The position numbers and the translations under genes were made by a program. The notes under the pieces were generated by a model, which saw nothing but the letters and a program-made list of their open reading frames with translations, was not told the DNA's origin and did not search any database. DNA of 64,000 bases from JAVJSD01 sp040219575 (lineage in GTDB: Bacteria > Planctomycetota > Planctomycetia > Pirellulales > Pirellulaceae), in contig JAVJSD010000104.1 in NCBI GenBank assembly GCA_040219575.1, positions 62,001 to 126,000 of the forward strand. The letters run 5' to 3'. Shown here piece by piece: positions 26,040-34,357 of the stretch (its first letter is position 1; each line of letters begins with the position of its first letter).

Positions 26040-26121
26040 GGAGGGTAAGCGAATGGCTAGCGGCCTCACTGGAAATGAGGTGCCGGGTAACCGGTTGCGG
26101 GTTCGACTCCCGTGCCCTCCG
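26040..26121 (+). tRNA. tRNA-Ser (anticodon GGA)
   Basis: An 82-base class II tRNA. The acceptor stem is GGAGGGT/GCCCTCC (last pair a wobble) with discriminator G26121. The anticodon arm is CCTCA-CTGGAAA-TGAGG, giving anticodon GGA for UCC/UCU codons. A long variable arm has the CCGG-GTAA-CCGG stem, and the T arm contains GGGTTCGACTCCC. The long variable arm confirms serine. CCA is not encoded. A terminator follows 10 bases later, and a damaged copy of its 3' half is found at 28432. Confidence 0.95.
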
Positions 26122-26161
26122 CTGTGAACCCAGGCCGCCGTCGTAACCGATTGGCGGCTTT
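26068..26161 (+). repeat. Left direct repeat: 3' half of tRNA-Ser and its terminator
   Basis: From the anticodon loop through the T arm, acceptor end and downstream terminator, this 94-bp stretch recurs at 28432-28530 in the same orientation with about 85 percent identity by eye. The repeat starts at the anticodon loop, the usual crossover point for integrases that use tRNA genes. Confidence 0.8.
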
Positions 26162-26163
26162 TG
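26132..26163 (+). terminator. Terminator of tRNA-Ser
   Basis: A 6-bp GC stem (GCCGCC / GGCGGC) with a 13-base loop is followed by TTTT, 10 bases after the tRNA. The same hairpin is preserved in the degraded copy at 28503-28530. Confidence 0.7.
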
Positions 26164-26308
26164 CTTTGGGCCTCCACTGGTCTTGATCTCACGAAGGGGC
26201 GAGGGCGCTGATTCCGCAACCCGTTGCGCGTCGCCTTTTGCCTGCGCATGCCGAGTCGCAGGTTGTCAGGCTCTTCAACGCTGTAGCGGATAGTTGCAGG
26301 GCGCTGCG

Positions 26309-27064
26309 CTAACAACCCTTTAAGCGCAATCGCACCAACAAGTCGTTCAGCGCTGCCGCGCCGTTGGGCGCGTCGGGCAAGCAACTGGCCTTTGAGGCCT
26401 GCTTGAGTTCCTCACACAGCCGTAGATATTGCCTCTCGTGCAACTCCATATCGGAACTCGCCAGCGCGCCCTGCTCCGGCCCGCCGACCTTGCGGGCGAT
26501 CAACTCGGGGAGGAACGGCAGATGGAACGATTCATTCAGCCGCACCAGGTTGGCCTCGACCTGACGGGTTTGCATCAGGTGGATGCCGGTCAGCAGCACG
26601 CGGTACACGTACAATAGCGGCTTCACGCGCGGTGGGTCTTCCTGCTGGAACAGCTTCCACTGCGTGGCGGCGAACCCGAGGTAGTGGTGCGCGTGATGGC
26701 GCGTCAGGCAATCGGCGGCGACGGCTTTCAACTCTCCATGCTCCGGCGTGCTGTGCACCACCAACGGCGAGAGCACCTGCTCCATCACGTAGCCGTTTTT
26801 CTTCAGCAGCAGGTTGAAGAACTTCGCGACGTCGTGCGTCACCAGGTCGATCTCCAGGCCGTCGTGGATTCCCGATTTCTCCACCGTCTCGCGCCCGCCG
26901 CGCAGGCCGACCACGTCCTCCAGGGGCAGCAGGTGCGCGCCGCGCAGGTCGTAGTCGGAGTCGGCCGACGGAAATCCATACAGATGCGCCCCGCTGATCG
27001 TGGCGAACAACAGCGGGTAGGGATGTTCACGAACCTGCTTGTGCAGTCGGGGATCGATGTTCAT
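26309..27064 (-). CDS. Predicted nucleotidyltransferase (pol-beta superfamily, COG3541-like), downstream paralogue
   Basis: A 251-residue protein with the nucleotidyltransferase signature near its N-terminus: GAHLYGFPSADSDYDLRG, residues 25-42. The GS/GA-x3-G helix turn and the SDYD pair (D37, D39) supply metal ligands. The rest is helical, with KNGYVMEQVLSPL and LLYVYRVLLTGIHL, as in the COG3541/YcgL/RlaP group of minimal nucleotidyltransferases linked to RNA modification or repair. The usual first-motif serine is alanine here (GA rather than GS). Its ATG overlaps the upstream stop (ATGA), so it is translated together with the paralogue. Substrate unknown. Confidence 0.75.
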   Translation of the reverse strand: MNIDPRLHKQVREHPYPLLFATISGAHLYGFPSADSDYDLRGAHLLPLEDVVGLRGGRETVEKSGIHDGLEIDLVTHDVAKFFNLLLKKNGYVMEQVLSPLVVHSTPEHGELKAVAADCLTRHHAHHYLGFAATQWKLFQQEDPPRVKPLLYVYRVLLTGIHLMQTRQVEANLVRLNESFHLPFLPELIARKVGGPEQGALASSDMELHERQYLRLCEELKQASKASCLPDAPNGAAALNDLLVRLRLKGC

Positions 27065-28011
27065 GGCAACTCCTCGGCCAGGGCCGCCCGACGCGCCTTG
27101 ACGAGGAACGCATTCGCGCGGGCGTAGTCGGGTCTCTCGGGCAGCGTGGTGCGAATCAGCGCTTCGTCGAACTCCTTGTGCAAACTCCGTCGCAAATTCT
27201 CGGTCTCCTCCCAAGGCGTCTCGCCGCGTTTGATGGCCAGCAGTTGCTCCCGATGCTCGTCCACCCGCACCGGCACAAAACCCTCGCGGAGCACGGCGAT
27301 GCCCGAGAACAACAGCCGAATCAGGTGCATGACATGCTTCCACTTCACCCGCCCCTGGTTGCGGAGGTCGGCCTGCATCTTCTTGAACTGCGACAACACG
27401 TAGCCGTTGTAGGTCTGGTACACCAATCGCGAGAGAAAGCAAGATCGCATGGCGAGCAACTCTTCGGCCAACGGCGTCGCCGTCTCCACGAGCGGCGAAT
27501 AGAGGCATTCCAGCACATTGGGGTTCGCCTTGAGGGCGAGAATCAGAAACTTCTGTAGTTCCCAATACGCCTCTTGCGACGCCTCGCATTCGAGTTGCTC
27601 CGGCACGCCGTACAGCGACCACTGGAGTTCGGCGGGAGGCAGGTAGACGCCGCGTCGATCGACGTCCGACGCGTCATCGGCCAGGCCGTAGGCCTGTGAA
27701 CCGATGACGCATCGGAGGAATACGCGCGCGAACAAATCGCTCCGCTGTGCGCTGACGGCGCTGTCGCCGATCTCGCCTTCCTTGTACTTGGCCAGGAGCG
27801 TCAACTCGCCGGGTTTGAAGGCCTCCTCAAAGCCGTCGAGAAACCGCACGCGATACGAGTGGGCCAGATCCGCCGGCGCGCGCACCACCACGCCCACCGA
27901 GCCGCGCGGATGCAGCGTCCGCCCGTTCTGGCCGACGACATCCCGCATCGCCACCACCTGTGTGCCGACAGAGTAGATCAGACTCGCGTGGTAATGGATG
28001 CGATCAGTCAC
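27061..28011 (-). CDS. Predicted nucleotidyltransferase with N-terminal SH3-like domain, upstream paralogue
   Basis: A 316-residue protein. Residues ~12-78 form a small beta-barrel-like region (VVAMRDVVGQNGRTLHPRGS, then YRVRFLDGFEEAFKPGELTLL) that looks like a KOW/SH3-type nucleic-acid or protein-binding fold. The catalytic signature follows: GSQAYGLADDASDVDRRG at 104-121, with D116 and D118 as metal ligands. Helical segments FLSRLVYQTYNGYVLSQFKK and KWKHVMHLIRLLFSGI mirror the downstream gene, so the two are paralogues. It starts with GTG after a strong GGAGAAGGGA site. Members of this superfamily occur in RNA-repair and toxin-antitoxin contexts; here only the pair itself is seen. Confidence 0.78.
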   Translation of the reverse strand: MTDRIHYHASLIYSVGTQVVAMRDVVGQNGRTLHPRGSVGVVVRAPADLAHSYRVRFLDGFEEAFKPGELTLLAKYKEGEIGDSAVSAQRSDLFARVFLRCVIGSQAYGLADDASDVDRRGVYLPPAELQWSLYGVPEQLECEASQEAYWELQKFLILALKANPNVLECLYSPLVETATPLAEELLAMRSCFLSRLVYQTYNGYVLSQFKKMQADLRNQGRVKWKHVMHLIRLLFSGIAVLREGFVPVRVDEHREQLLAIKRGETPWEETENLRRSLHKEFDEALIRTTLPERPDYARANAFLVKARRAALAEELP

Positions 28012-28431
28012 GTTTGAACACTCCCTTCTCCTTCAGTGCATCGATCGTTGCGACCCGATGCACGCTACGTCGCAGTCCTCGTCAGCATCGGCGCTGCTCC
28101 TCAAGACCGCCATCCTACGCTGCAGGGACAAGCGTGGCCCGATGGGGGTTCGGCGTTCCGCCTTTCATCCCGTCACTTCAACAACCGCGACTCAACACAC
28201 AGCAATCCGGCGGCCGGTTCCGGCTTGGAATGGCACGCAACGAGTGATGATGATTGATTTGTGAAGTGCACGACAGGAGACCGAGCCCCCAATCCATCCG
28301 CTCGCCGCCGGCGAGCGATTCGTTGGTGGGGAGGGCCGATACAGTTGCGACGACGCCCAAGCTTTTGTCCCTGGGTGTCCCTCTGTGAGTACCGCCTGTC
28401 CCTGTGACCGCAACTTGTCCCTGTGCCCGGA
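28012..28431. other. Non-coding part of the tRNA-bounded segment
   Basis: About 420 bp between the nucleotidyltransferase promoter side and the right repeat. It contains three close repeats of GTCCCTGTG/GTCCCTCTG (28375-28425) and a CTCGCCGCCGGCGAG palindrome at 28301-28315. Neither has an evident role, and no gene is seen. Confidence 0.5.
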
Positions 28432-28530
28432 ACTGGAAATGAGGCGTCGGGTAGCCGCCGGTTGCGGGTTCGGCTCCGGTGTGCCCTCCGCTGTGAAACC
28501 AGGCCGCCGTCGTGGCCGATTGGCGGCTTT
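28432..28530 (+). repeat. Right direct repeat: degraded 3' half of tRNA-Ser
   Basis: This matches 26068-26161 from ACTGGAAATGAGG through the terminator hairpin. It has two small insertions, one in the variable arm and one at the T arm/acceptor junction, and several substitutions including two in the T arm. The 5' half of a tRNA is absent, so it cannot make a tRNA. Confidence 0.8.
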
Positions 28531-28608
28531 GTTTGAAGCGCATTGATTGGTTTGCCGGCGATGTCACCCTCTACAGTGACAGCGCGGACACGCGGCGATC
28601 GCCAAGCG

Positions 28609-29901
28609 TCAGCCGCGCATTTCGAGGCCGCGCATTGTGCCGGTGCTGCTGGCGAAGGCGTCGGTTTCGACGCCCAGTCGCTGCAGCATGCTGACGTAGA
28701 GATTGGGCAGCGGGTAGTTGTTTTTCCTGTCGAAGGCCAGATGTCGGCCGTGACGGAAACCGCCGCCGGCGAGGATCATCGGCATGTTCTTGTTGTCGTG
28801 GCTGTTGGCGTTTCCGAGGTTGCTGCCGTAGAGCACCATTGTGCGGTCGAGCAGGGTGTCGCCCACTTCGGCGGTGTGTTTGAGGTCGGCGAGCAACTCG
28901 CCGAAAACCTCCATCTGGGCCGACTCGATGATCTTCAGTTGGCCGACCGACGTGTCGCGGTGGCCGTGGTGGGTGAGGCTGTGGTGCGGCTCCAGGACGC
29001 CCGGCAGATTCACGCGTGGATTGGCGTTCTGGTCGATCGACAGAGCCACGATCCGGGTCGAGTCGGTCTCCAGCGCCAGCCGCGCCATCTTGAACATCAG
29101 TCGCGTCCGCTCGATGAGCGCCGTGCGGTCTTCAATGTCCTCGGGCGGCGGCGCGTCGACGTGCGGTTTGGGATGCCGCTCCCACTGTTCGGCTTTGACC
29201 AGCCGCTGCTCGAGTTCGCGGACGCTGGAGTAGTACTGATCGAGTTTCTGACGGTCGTTCTTGCCGACGCGCCGCTCCAGCTTCTTGGCGTGCCCAGCCA
29301 CCGCGTCGAGCACGCTACGCCCGTCGCGCAACTGCTGGATTTGCGATTCGACTTCCGCCTCATCGCCCTGCACGAACAGACGCTGGAACACTTCCGAGGG
29401 CTGCTGCTGGGCCGGGATCTTCACGCCCGAAGCGGTCCAGGAAAGCGAGTTCCCCTCGGAGCCGACCACCAGCGACAGGTACGGGAAACGCGTCCGCAGG
29501 CCAACCCGCTCGGCGGCGTACTGGTCGAGTGAAATGGTGTTCTTGAATCCGCCGGCGGCAGGATGCGGGGCCGCGGTGAGGTAGCTGATTTCCGCCTGGT
29601 GGCCGCCGTCGACTTCCGGATGCGAGACGCCGGAGAAGACCGTGAAATCGTCGCGATGGGCGTCGATCCGCCGCAGGTACTCGCTCGGCGTGTAGTCGGG
29701 TCCCTCGCCTGTGGGCCAGAAGAAGTCCGGCATCATCCCCATGTTGGTGCAAATGCAGAACATGCGGCGCGGCGTTTCCTCCGCCGCCGAATTCGCGCCG
29801 GCCAACGACAGCGCCGGCCGCATCGATTCGAGCAAGGGCAAAGCGAGGGCGACGCCGGCGCCGCGAAGAAACAGACGGCGGTCGAGTGGGCGGTGGAACA
29901 T
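28609..29901 (-). CDS. DUF1552 secreted protein with Tat-type signal
   Basis: A 430-residue DUF1552 protein. It begins with RRLFLRGAGVALALPLL (from residue 8), a twin-arginine signal, so it is exported folded. The core has FCICTNMGMMPDFFWPTG and the closing VLYGSNLGNANSHDNKNMP and AGGGFRHGRHL motifs that mark the family. DUF1552 proteins are related to DUF1501 and sulfatase-like alkaline phosphatase folds and nearly always pair with a DUF1592-type protein, which is the gene 60 bp upstream here. Their joint function is not known; polysaccharide-linked roles in the planctomycete periplasm are assumed. Confidence 0.9.
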   Translation of the reverse strand: MFHRPLDRRLFLRGAGVALALPLLESMRPALSLAGANSAAEETPRRMFCICTNMGMMPDFFWPTGEGPDYTPSEYLRRIDAHRDDFTVFSGVSHPEVDGGHQAEISYLTAAPHPAAGGFKNTISLDQYAAERVGLRTRFPYLSLVVGSEGNSLSWTASGVKIPAQQQPSEVFQRLFVQGDEAEVESQIQQLRDGRSVLDAVAGHAKKLERRVGKNDRQKLDQYYSSVRELEQRLVKAEQWERHPKPHVDAPPPEDIEDRTALIERTRLMFKMARLALETDSTRIVALSIDQNANPRVNLPGVLEPHHSLTHHGHRDTSVGQLKIIESAQMEVFGELLADLKHTAEVGDTLLDRTMVLYGSNLGNANSHDNKNMPMILAGGGFRHGRHLAFDRKNNYPLPNLYVSMLQRLGVETDAFASSTGTMRGLEMRG

Positions 29902-29961
29902 GCGGTTTCTCGGGCGGTCGTTTGGCGAAAGTACGCGGCTGTCGGGTCGGTCGCGAATCGT

Positions 29962-32481
29962 TCACTTGTTACGAAACGTCTCGCTTTGCACGACTTCGTG
30001 AATCAGCGTTCGCAGGCCGAATTCGCTTTCCCGCGCGCGGTGCAGGATCTGCTCGACCACCTTGCGATCGGCGAACTCGACGCCGCCCCCCGTGCCGTAC
30101 ACCAGCAAATGTTCGGTAAGGTTTCGGGCCAGTTGCTCCTCGCGCTGCAGCAGAATCCGGCGGAGGCCGTGGATGTCTTGGAAGGTTTCGCCGCCCGGCG
30201 CTTGTCCGCTGGCGTCGACCGGGCGTCCCAGCGCGTAGCGCACCGGGCGGTTGTTCTTGAACGTCGCCTCGCTGGGATCGCCGTTTTCCAGCGAGCGGTA
30301 GCGATCGCGCCAGCCGCCGATGACGTCGAAGTTCTCCAGCGCGAAACCGGGCGGATCGAGGTGCCGGTGGCAACTCGCGCAGGCGGCGTCCTGCCGGTGC
30401 TTGTCGAGTTGCTCGCGGATGGTGGTCGTGCCGCGCAGGTCGGGCTCGATGGCGGCCACGCTGGCGGGCGGCGGAGGCACGGTTTGCGCCAGCAGGCGAT
30501 CGAGCACCCACGCCCCGCGCGTCACCGGCGAGGTGGTCGTGCCGTTGGCCGTCACTTTCAAGATGCTGGCCTGCGTGAGAAAGCCGCCGCGGGGACTGTC
30601 CGCGGGAAGCTCGACTTTGCGGATCGCCGCGCCTTCGACGCCAACAACGCCGTACAACTCCGCCAGGCGGGCATTGAGCATGGCGAACGAGGAATCGACG
30701 ACGTGCGCGGCGCCGAGGTCTCGATCGAGCAACTCGCGGAAGTAGGCGTGCGTCTCCTCCACCATCGAGTTGAGCAGCAGCCGGTCGAACTCCGGATACA
30801 ACAGTTCGTCCGGCTGCGTGACCGTGATCTGGTCCAGGTCGAGCCACTGTCCGGCGAAGTCCTCGACAAATCGCTCGCTCCGGGCGTCGCCCAGCATTCG
30901 CTCCACCTGCTCGCGAAGCACCTGCGGGTCTTGCAGCTTGCCTTCCTTGGCGAGTTGACGCAATTCGCCGTCGGGCGACGACTTCCAGAGGAAGTACGAC
31001 AACCGCGACGCCAAGGCGTCGTCGTCGAGCCGGCCGGGCGACTCCTGCAAGAACAAGAACTCGGGCGAGCACAACACGGCCTGAAAGCCGATTCGCAGCG
31101 CCTCCTGGAAGCAGGCCTTCTGCCGTAGTTTGGCGTCGACCAGCGCGAGATAGTCTTCGACTTCGGCCTCTTCTACGGGGCGCCGCCAAGCCCGCTGCGC
31201 GAACTCGGCGAGCAACCGCCGGGCATCGGCCTGCGGATTCTCACTGACGACGTGATAAAGCGTAATCTTGTTCCGTTTGGCGCGCTGGAGCTTGGCGCGT
31301 TTGCCGTTGCCGACGGTCACCCAGGGAACCGGCAGTTCGACGAGGCCGGTCTCGGGCGACCACGGCGCCGACGGCAGATCGCCGAACAAGCGGCGATAGC
31401 TCTCCGGCGGCCACTGCTCGATCAGCGGACCTTCGGTCGTCAGCCACTCGACCGCCACGCCCGGCGCCGTGTACTCGTCGAGCGGGATTGCGTCGGGCTT
31501 GTTTCGGTCGTCGAGCGTTTCGAACCAGATTTCCAGTTGGTCGCCCGGTGTGAGGAACGCCGTGAACTCGATCACCGCCGTCGGTTCGTCGGCGGCCGGC
31601 ACATCGAACGTGCCCAGCGGGCGCTTGGTGGTTCCCTTGAAGCCGTAAAAACTGACGACGTGCGGGCGATCGGGCGGCAGCACTTCGCCCCGGTTCCACG
31701 TGATGCCGAAGGCCTTCATCCGCACGCGGTACATTCCCGCAACCGGCGGGTTGATCTTTCGCCACGTCCAGGGCGCCTGCGCCGAGTTCGGTTGACGCAG
31801 CAAGCCGACCGCCTCGCCGATTTGCACGGCTTCTCGCTGTTTGTGGACGACCTGGGCGAACCGCCCATCCGCCAGCGCCGGAAAGCGTCGCCGTTCGGTA
31901 GCGGGCCGCGGGCCGAGTTGCATCGCCTCGTCGAGAGCCGCATCGGCCGCCTCCAGGTAGCGAGCCATCTGCACAGACGACAAGTTCAGCGCTTCGGCCA
32001 CCGTGTCGAAACCGTGGGCCGTACCGTCGGCGGGCAGCATGCCCTTGACTTCCAGATGCGGCAGCGCGAGGAGATCCCGGACGGTGTATTCATACTCGGT
32101 GCGGTTCAGGCGGCGCAATTGCACGCGGCCGAACTCGTGCTGGCGAGCGGCGTTGGCCTGGTGGAGATTCGCGGAAAGCGATGCAAGCATGTCTCTTCTG
32201 GACGAAGCCTCCGGCTGGTTCGCCTCGGCCGGCGGCATTTCGCCGGCTTGGATGCGATCGTGCACCTTCACCCAAACATCGAAGTTCGTCGGCTCGACGA
32301 GATCACCCGAAAGCTGTTGCAGGTCGAGTCCCGCCTCCGCCGCGTCACCGGCGTGGCAGTCGAGGCAATGTTGGCGGACAAACGCACCAACCAGCGGCAT
32401 CGCTTCCGTCTGTTCGGCCGCGGCGCCCACGATTGAGGGCAACTGCAGGATGAGAACGACGGGGATCAGGTTCTTCAGCAT
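29962..32481 (-). CDS. DUF1587/DUF1592/DUF1588/DUF1585 cytochrome-like secreted protein
   Basis: An 839-residue exported protein with the standard planctomycete multi-domain order. After the signal peptide (1-21) comes a c-type haem site C39-L-D-C42-H43. The DUF1587 region follows (LRRLNRTEYEYTVRDLL, about 122-138), then a carbohydrate-binding-like beta domain (~240-350), DUF1592 and DUF1588. The C-terminal DUF1585 region contains a second CxxCH (CASCHRHLDPPGFALENFD, near 710). Two CxxCH sites suggest electron transfer or haem-based redox in the periplasm. It is the first gene of a two-gene unit with the DUF1552 gene. Confidence 0.9.
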   Translation of the reverse strand: MLKNLIPVVLILQLPSIVGAAAEQTEAMPLVGAFVRQHCLDCHAGDAAEAGLDLQQLSGDLVEPTNFDVWVKVHDRIQAGEMPPAEANQPEASSRRDMLASLSANLHQANAARQHEFGRVQLRRLNRTEYEYTVRDLLALPHLEVKGMLPADGTAHGFDTVAEALNLSSVQMARYLEAADAALDEAMQLGPRPATERRRFPALADGRFAQVVHKQREAVQIGEAVGLLRQPNSAQAPWTWRKINPPVAGMYRVRMKAFGITWNRGEVLPPDRPHVVSFYGFKGTTKRPLGTFDVPAADEPTAVIEFTAFLTPGDQLEIWFETLDDRNKPDAIPLDEYTAPGVAVEWLTTEGPLIEQWPPESYRRLFGDLPSAPWSPETGLVELPVPWVTVGNGKRAKLQRAKRNKITLYHVVSENPQADARRLLAEFAQRAWRRPVEEAEVEDYLALVDAKLRQKACFQEALRIGFQAVLCSPEFLFLQESPGRLDDDALASRLSYFLWKSSPDGELRQLAKEGKLQDPQVLREQVERMLGDARSERFVEDFAGQWLDLDQITVTQPDELLYPEFDRLLLNSMVEETHAYFRELLDRDLGAAHVVDSSFAMLNARLAELYGVVGVEGAAIRKVELPADSPRGGFLTQASILKVTANGTTTSPVTRGAWVLDRLLAQTVPPPPASVAAIEPDLRGTTTIREQLDKHRQDAACASCHRHLDPPGFALENFDVIGGWRDRYRSLENGDPSEATFKNNRPVRYALGRPVDASGQAPGGETFQDIHGLRRILLQREEQLARNLTEHLLVYGTGGGVEFADRKVVEQILHRARESEFGLRTLIHEVVQSETFRNK

Positions 32482-32636
32482 CTTCTGGACTTTGTGCGGA
32501 ACGATCGCCTAGGCTGAGAGATCGGTGCGAAGTGTGGAACCGTCTATCGTAGCAGTGTCGATAGAACTTGTCGAAATCAGCGGGGGATCGCGATGCATTT
32601 CGCGTCGCAAGCCGATCGCCAGCGGAAGCAGTTGTC

Positions 32637-32939
32637 ATGAGTTGGGTCAAGGAAGCCTTGGCGGCTTTGGAAAGAGGCGAATCGGCGCGGGTTCGGCCGC
32701 ACGGCGGGTCGATGCGTGGTCGGATCGAAAGCGGCCAGCTGATCACCATTGCGCCGGTCGCTCCCGACGATGTCGAAGTGGACGACGTCGTGTTTCTGCG
32801 CTGGAAAGGGAGTTACCTGCTGCACATCGTCAAGCAGATCGGCGACGAGGGACTGCTGATCGGCAACAACCTCGGCAAGATCAACGGTTGGGCGGCCCCG
32901 CAAGACGTGTTGGGCAAAGTGACCGCGGTGGTGGATTGA
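32637..32939 (+). CDS. Small S24/S26 signal-peptidase-like protein
   Basis: The ATG at 32637 gives 100 residues. RVRPHGGSMRGRIESGQLI (~20-38) matches the S24/S26 fold entry (G-x-SM-x-P-x-I-x-x-G-D) with a nucleophile-position Ser next to Met. VEVDDVVFLRWKGSYLLHIVKQI and VLGKVTAVVD follow the later strands. There is no membrane anchor, and the catalytic lysine usually found after HR is not obvious; K69 in HIVKQI is the nearest. It may be a degenerate peptidase-fold protein rather than an active signal peptidase. It stands alone on its strand. Confidence 0.6.
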   Translation: MSWVKEALAALERGESARVRPHGGSMRGRIESGQLITIAPVAPDDVEVDDVVFLRWKGSYLLHIVKQIGDEGLLIGNNLGKINGWAAPQDVLGKVTAVVD

Positions 32940-33088
32940 GTCTCCGTCGCGGTATCAAAGGCCTCGCGGAACTTGCCACGGAACGGTAATCCCACGGCCG
33001 GCCGCGTTTGGTTGTTTCTTGGCCAACGCTCGCCGCATCTGATAGGATCAGCCATTGGGAGTCCTCGCTTGCGGAAAGGATGGCTGCG

Positions 33089-34135
33089 ATGCATGCGTTT
33101 GCTCGATTGATCGCGCTGACGCTGATCCTCATTCCCCTGCTGCCTCTTGGGGCCCAGCAGCAAGAGAATCCGCCGGAGGAGGCGTCGCTGCGGCGATGGG
33201 CCGATGAGCTCGACGACGAATCGTACGGCGTGCGGGAGTCGGCGACGCGGCGACTCGCGCAGGCCGGGGCGGCAGCCGTTCCCTTTCTTCACCGGGCTGG
33301 CGAGAGCGACAGCCTGGAGTCGATCGTGCGTTCGGTCCACATTCTGTCGCGTATGATCGCGGGAAGCGACGAGGAGGCCAAACGCCAAGCCGTGGACGCG
33401 CTGGCCGAACTGGCGGCCTCCAGCGACCGCCGCACGGCCGATCGCGCCAGAGAGGCGATCATCCAGCGGCAGGCGCGGCATGTGGCGCAGCTTGAGCGTT
33501 TGGGCGCGCGGGCCTACTGGCAGTCCGGAACGGTCGTCAAGATCTACTGCAGCAACTCCAAGATCGAAGACGACGACCTGGCCCTGTTGCGGCACTTTCC
33601 CGATCTGGTGACGCTGTCGCTCAACGGCGCCAACATCACCGACGCCGGCATGAAACACGTAACTTGCCTCCGCAAACTCGAGCGGCTCGATTTGTTCCAC
33701 ACGCAGGTCGGCGACGCCGGACTCGAGCACCTCGCGACGATGAAGAGCCTGAAGTGGTTGCCGATGGGGCAGACAAAGGTGACCGACGCCGGACTGGCGC
33801 ATCTGCGATCGTTGACGCAGTTGGAGTACCTCGGCCTGCGGGGCGACGACATCACCGACAAGGGGCTCGCGCATCTGGGGCCGCTGACGAACCTCACCGG
33901 ACTGTACCTGGGCGAGACAAAGGTAACCGACGCGGGCCTGCACCACATCGCCCACCTGCGGCAGATGGACTACCTGCGGCTGCACACACTACGCGTGAGC
34001 GACGCGGGATTGGTCCATTTGCGCGGGATGAAAAACCTCACCCGAATCGACGCCTACGACACCGACATCACCGACAAGGGCGTCAAGCAACTCCAGGAGT
34101 GGTTTCCAAGTTGCCAAATCGTGACCAAGAAGTGA
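33089..34135 (+). CDS. Secreted leucine-rich-repeat protein
   Basis: A 348-residue protein. ATG 33089 was preferred to 33080 because the GGAAAGGA ribosome site would touch the earlier codon. A signal peptide (to about residue 24) precedes an alpha-helical HEAT-like stretch (~30-110: SYGVRESATRRLAQAGAAAV). Eight leucine-rich repeats of the cysteine-free, 24-residue planctomycete type follow (VTDAGLAHLRSLTQLEYLGL, ITDKGLAHLGPLTNLTGLYL). These repeats form a curved beta solenoid used for protein binding; this repeat type is abundant in planctomycetes. The partner is unknown. Confidence 0.8.
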   Translation: MHAFARLIALTLILIPLLPLGAQQQENPPEEASLRRWADELDDESYGVRESATRRLAQAGAAAVPFLHRAGESDSLESIVRSVHILSRMIAGSDEEAKRQAVDALAELAASSDRRTADRAREAIIQRQARHVAQLERLGARAYWQSGTVVKIYCSNSKIEDDDLALLRHFPDLVTLSLNGANITDAGMKHVTCLRKLERLDLFHTQVGDAGLEHLATMKSLKWLPMGQTKVTDAGLAHLRSLTQLEYLGLRGDDITDKGLAHLGPLTNLTGLYLGETKVTDAGLHHIAHLRQMDYLRLHTLRVSDAGLVHLRGMKNLTRIDAYDTDITDKGVKQLQEWFPSCQIVTKK

Positions 34136-34170
34136 CGGCGCCGGCAGGCACGCATGGGGCGGGGTCATGG

Positions 34171-34215
34171 CACGGTAGGTCGCGGCACGGTAGGTCGCGG
34201 CACGGTGCGTGGTGT
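34171..34215. repeat. 15-bp tandem repeat
   Basis: CACGGTAGGTCGCGG occurs twice exactly (34171-34185, 34186-34200), followed by a diverged third unit, in the gap between the LRR gene and the Rrf2 promoter. No function is evident. Confidence 0.65.
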
Positions 34216-34279
34216 GACGGCGTGTGGGTGGGACGGCGCGGGGCGATAAGGCCGAATCGATTCTGGGCGCAAGATTCGC

Positions 34280-34333
34280 TTGACCTCTTCGGTCGCCCGG
34301 ACTACAACAAACATGTACCACTTATGCATATTT
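34280..34333 (+). promoter_or_regulatory. Promoter and possible operator of the Rrf2 regulator
   Basis: TTGACC (34280-34285), 17 bases, TACAAC (34303-34308) form a recognisable sigma-70-type promoter. An imperfect inverted repeat AAACATGTA - 7 bases - TGCATATTT (34309-34317, 34325-34333) overlaps the expected start. It resembles half-sites bound by NsrR-type Rrf2 proteins (ATGCATTT-like), so autoregulation is plausible. Confidence 0.45.
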
Positions 34334-34357
34334 TCAAACGGAAGGGTTCGGCGGCCG

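Larger units (their letters stand above)
26068..28530. mobile_element. Candidate mini-island bounded by tRNA-Ser 3' repeats
   Basis: A 2.4-kb segment lies between an intact tRNA-Ser and a degraded copy of that tRNA's 3' half in direct orientation, the arrangement left by an element integrating at a tRNA gene. It holds only the two coupled nucleotidyltransferase genes plus about 420 bp of non-coding DNA. There is no integrase in it, so it would be a remnant or a passively mobilised cassette. The alternative is a plain local duplication of the tRNA end. Confidence 0.5.

Noticed and set aside
25647..26384. N-terminal extension of the membrane-protein frame
   Set aside because: It would read through the tRNA-Ser gene and its promoter; the ATG at 25646 starts a coherent protein.
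28432..28530. A second functional tRNA-Ser
   Set aside because: Only the 3' half is present, with insertions in the variable arm and near the acceptor end.
29563..32436. Long plus-strand frames opposite the DUF1552 and DUF1592 genes
   Set aside because: Both overlap well-supported planctomycete genes and show no motif.
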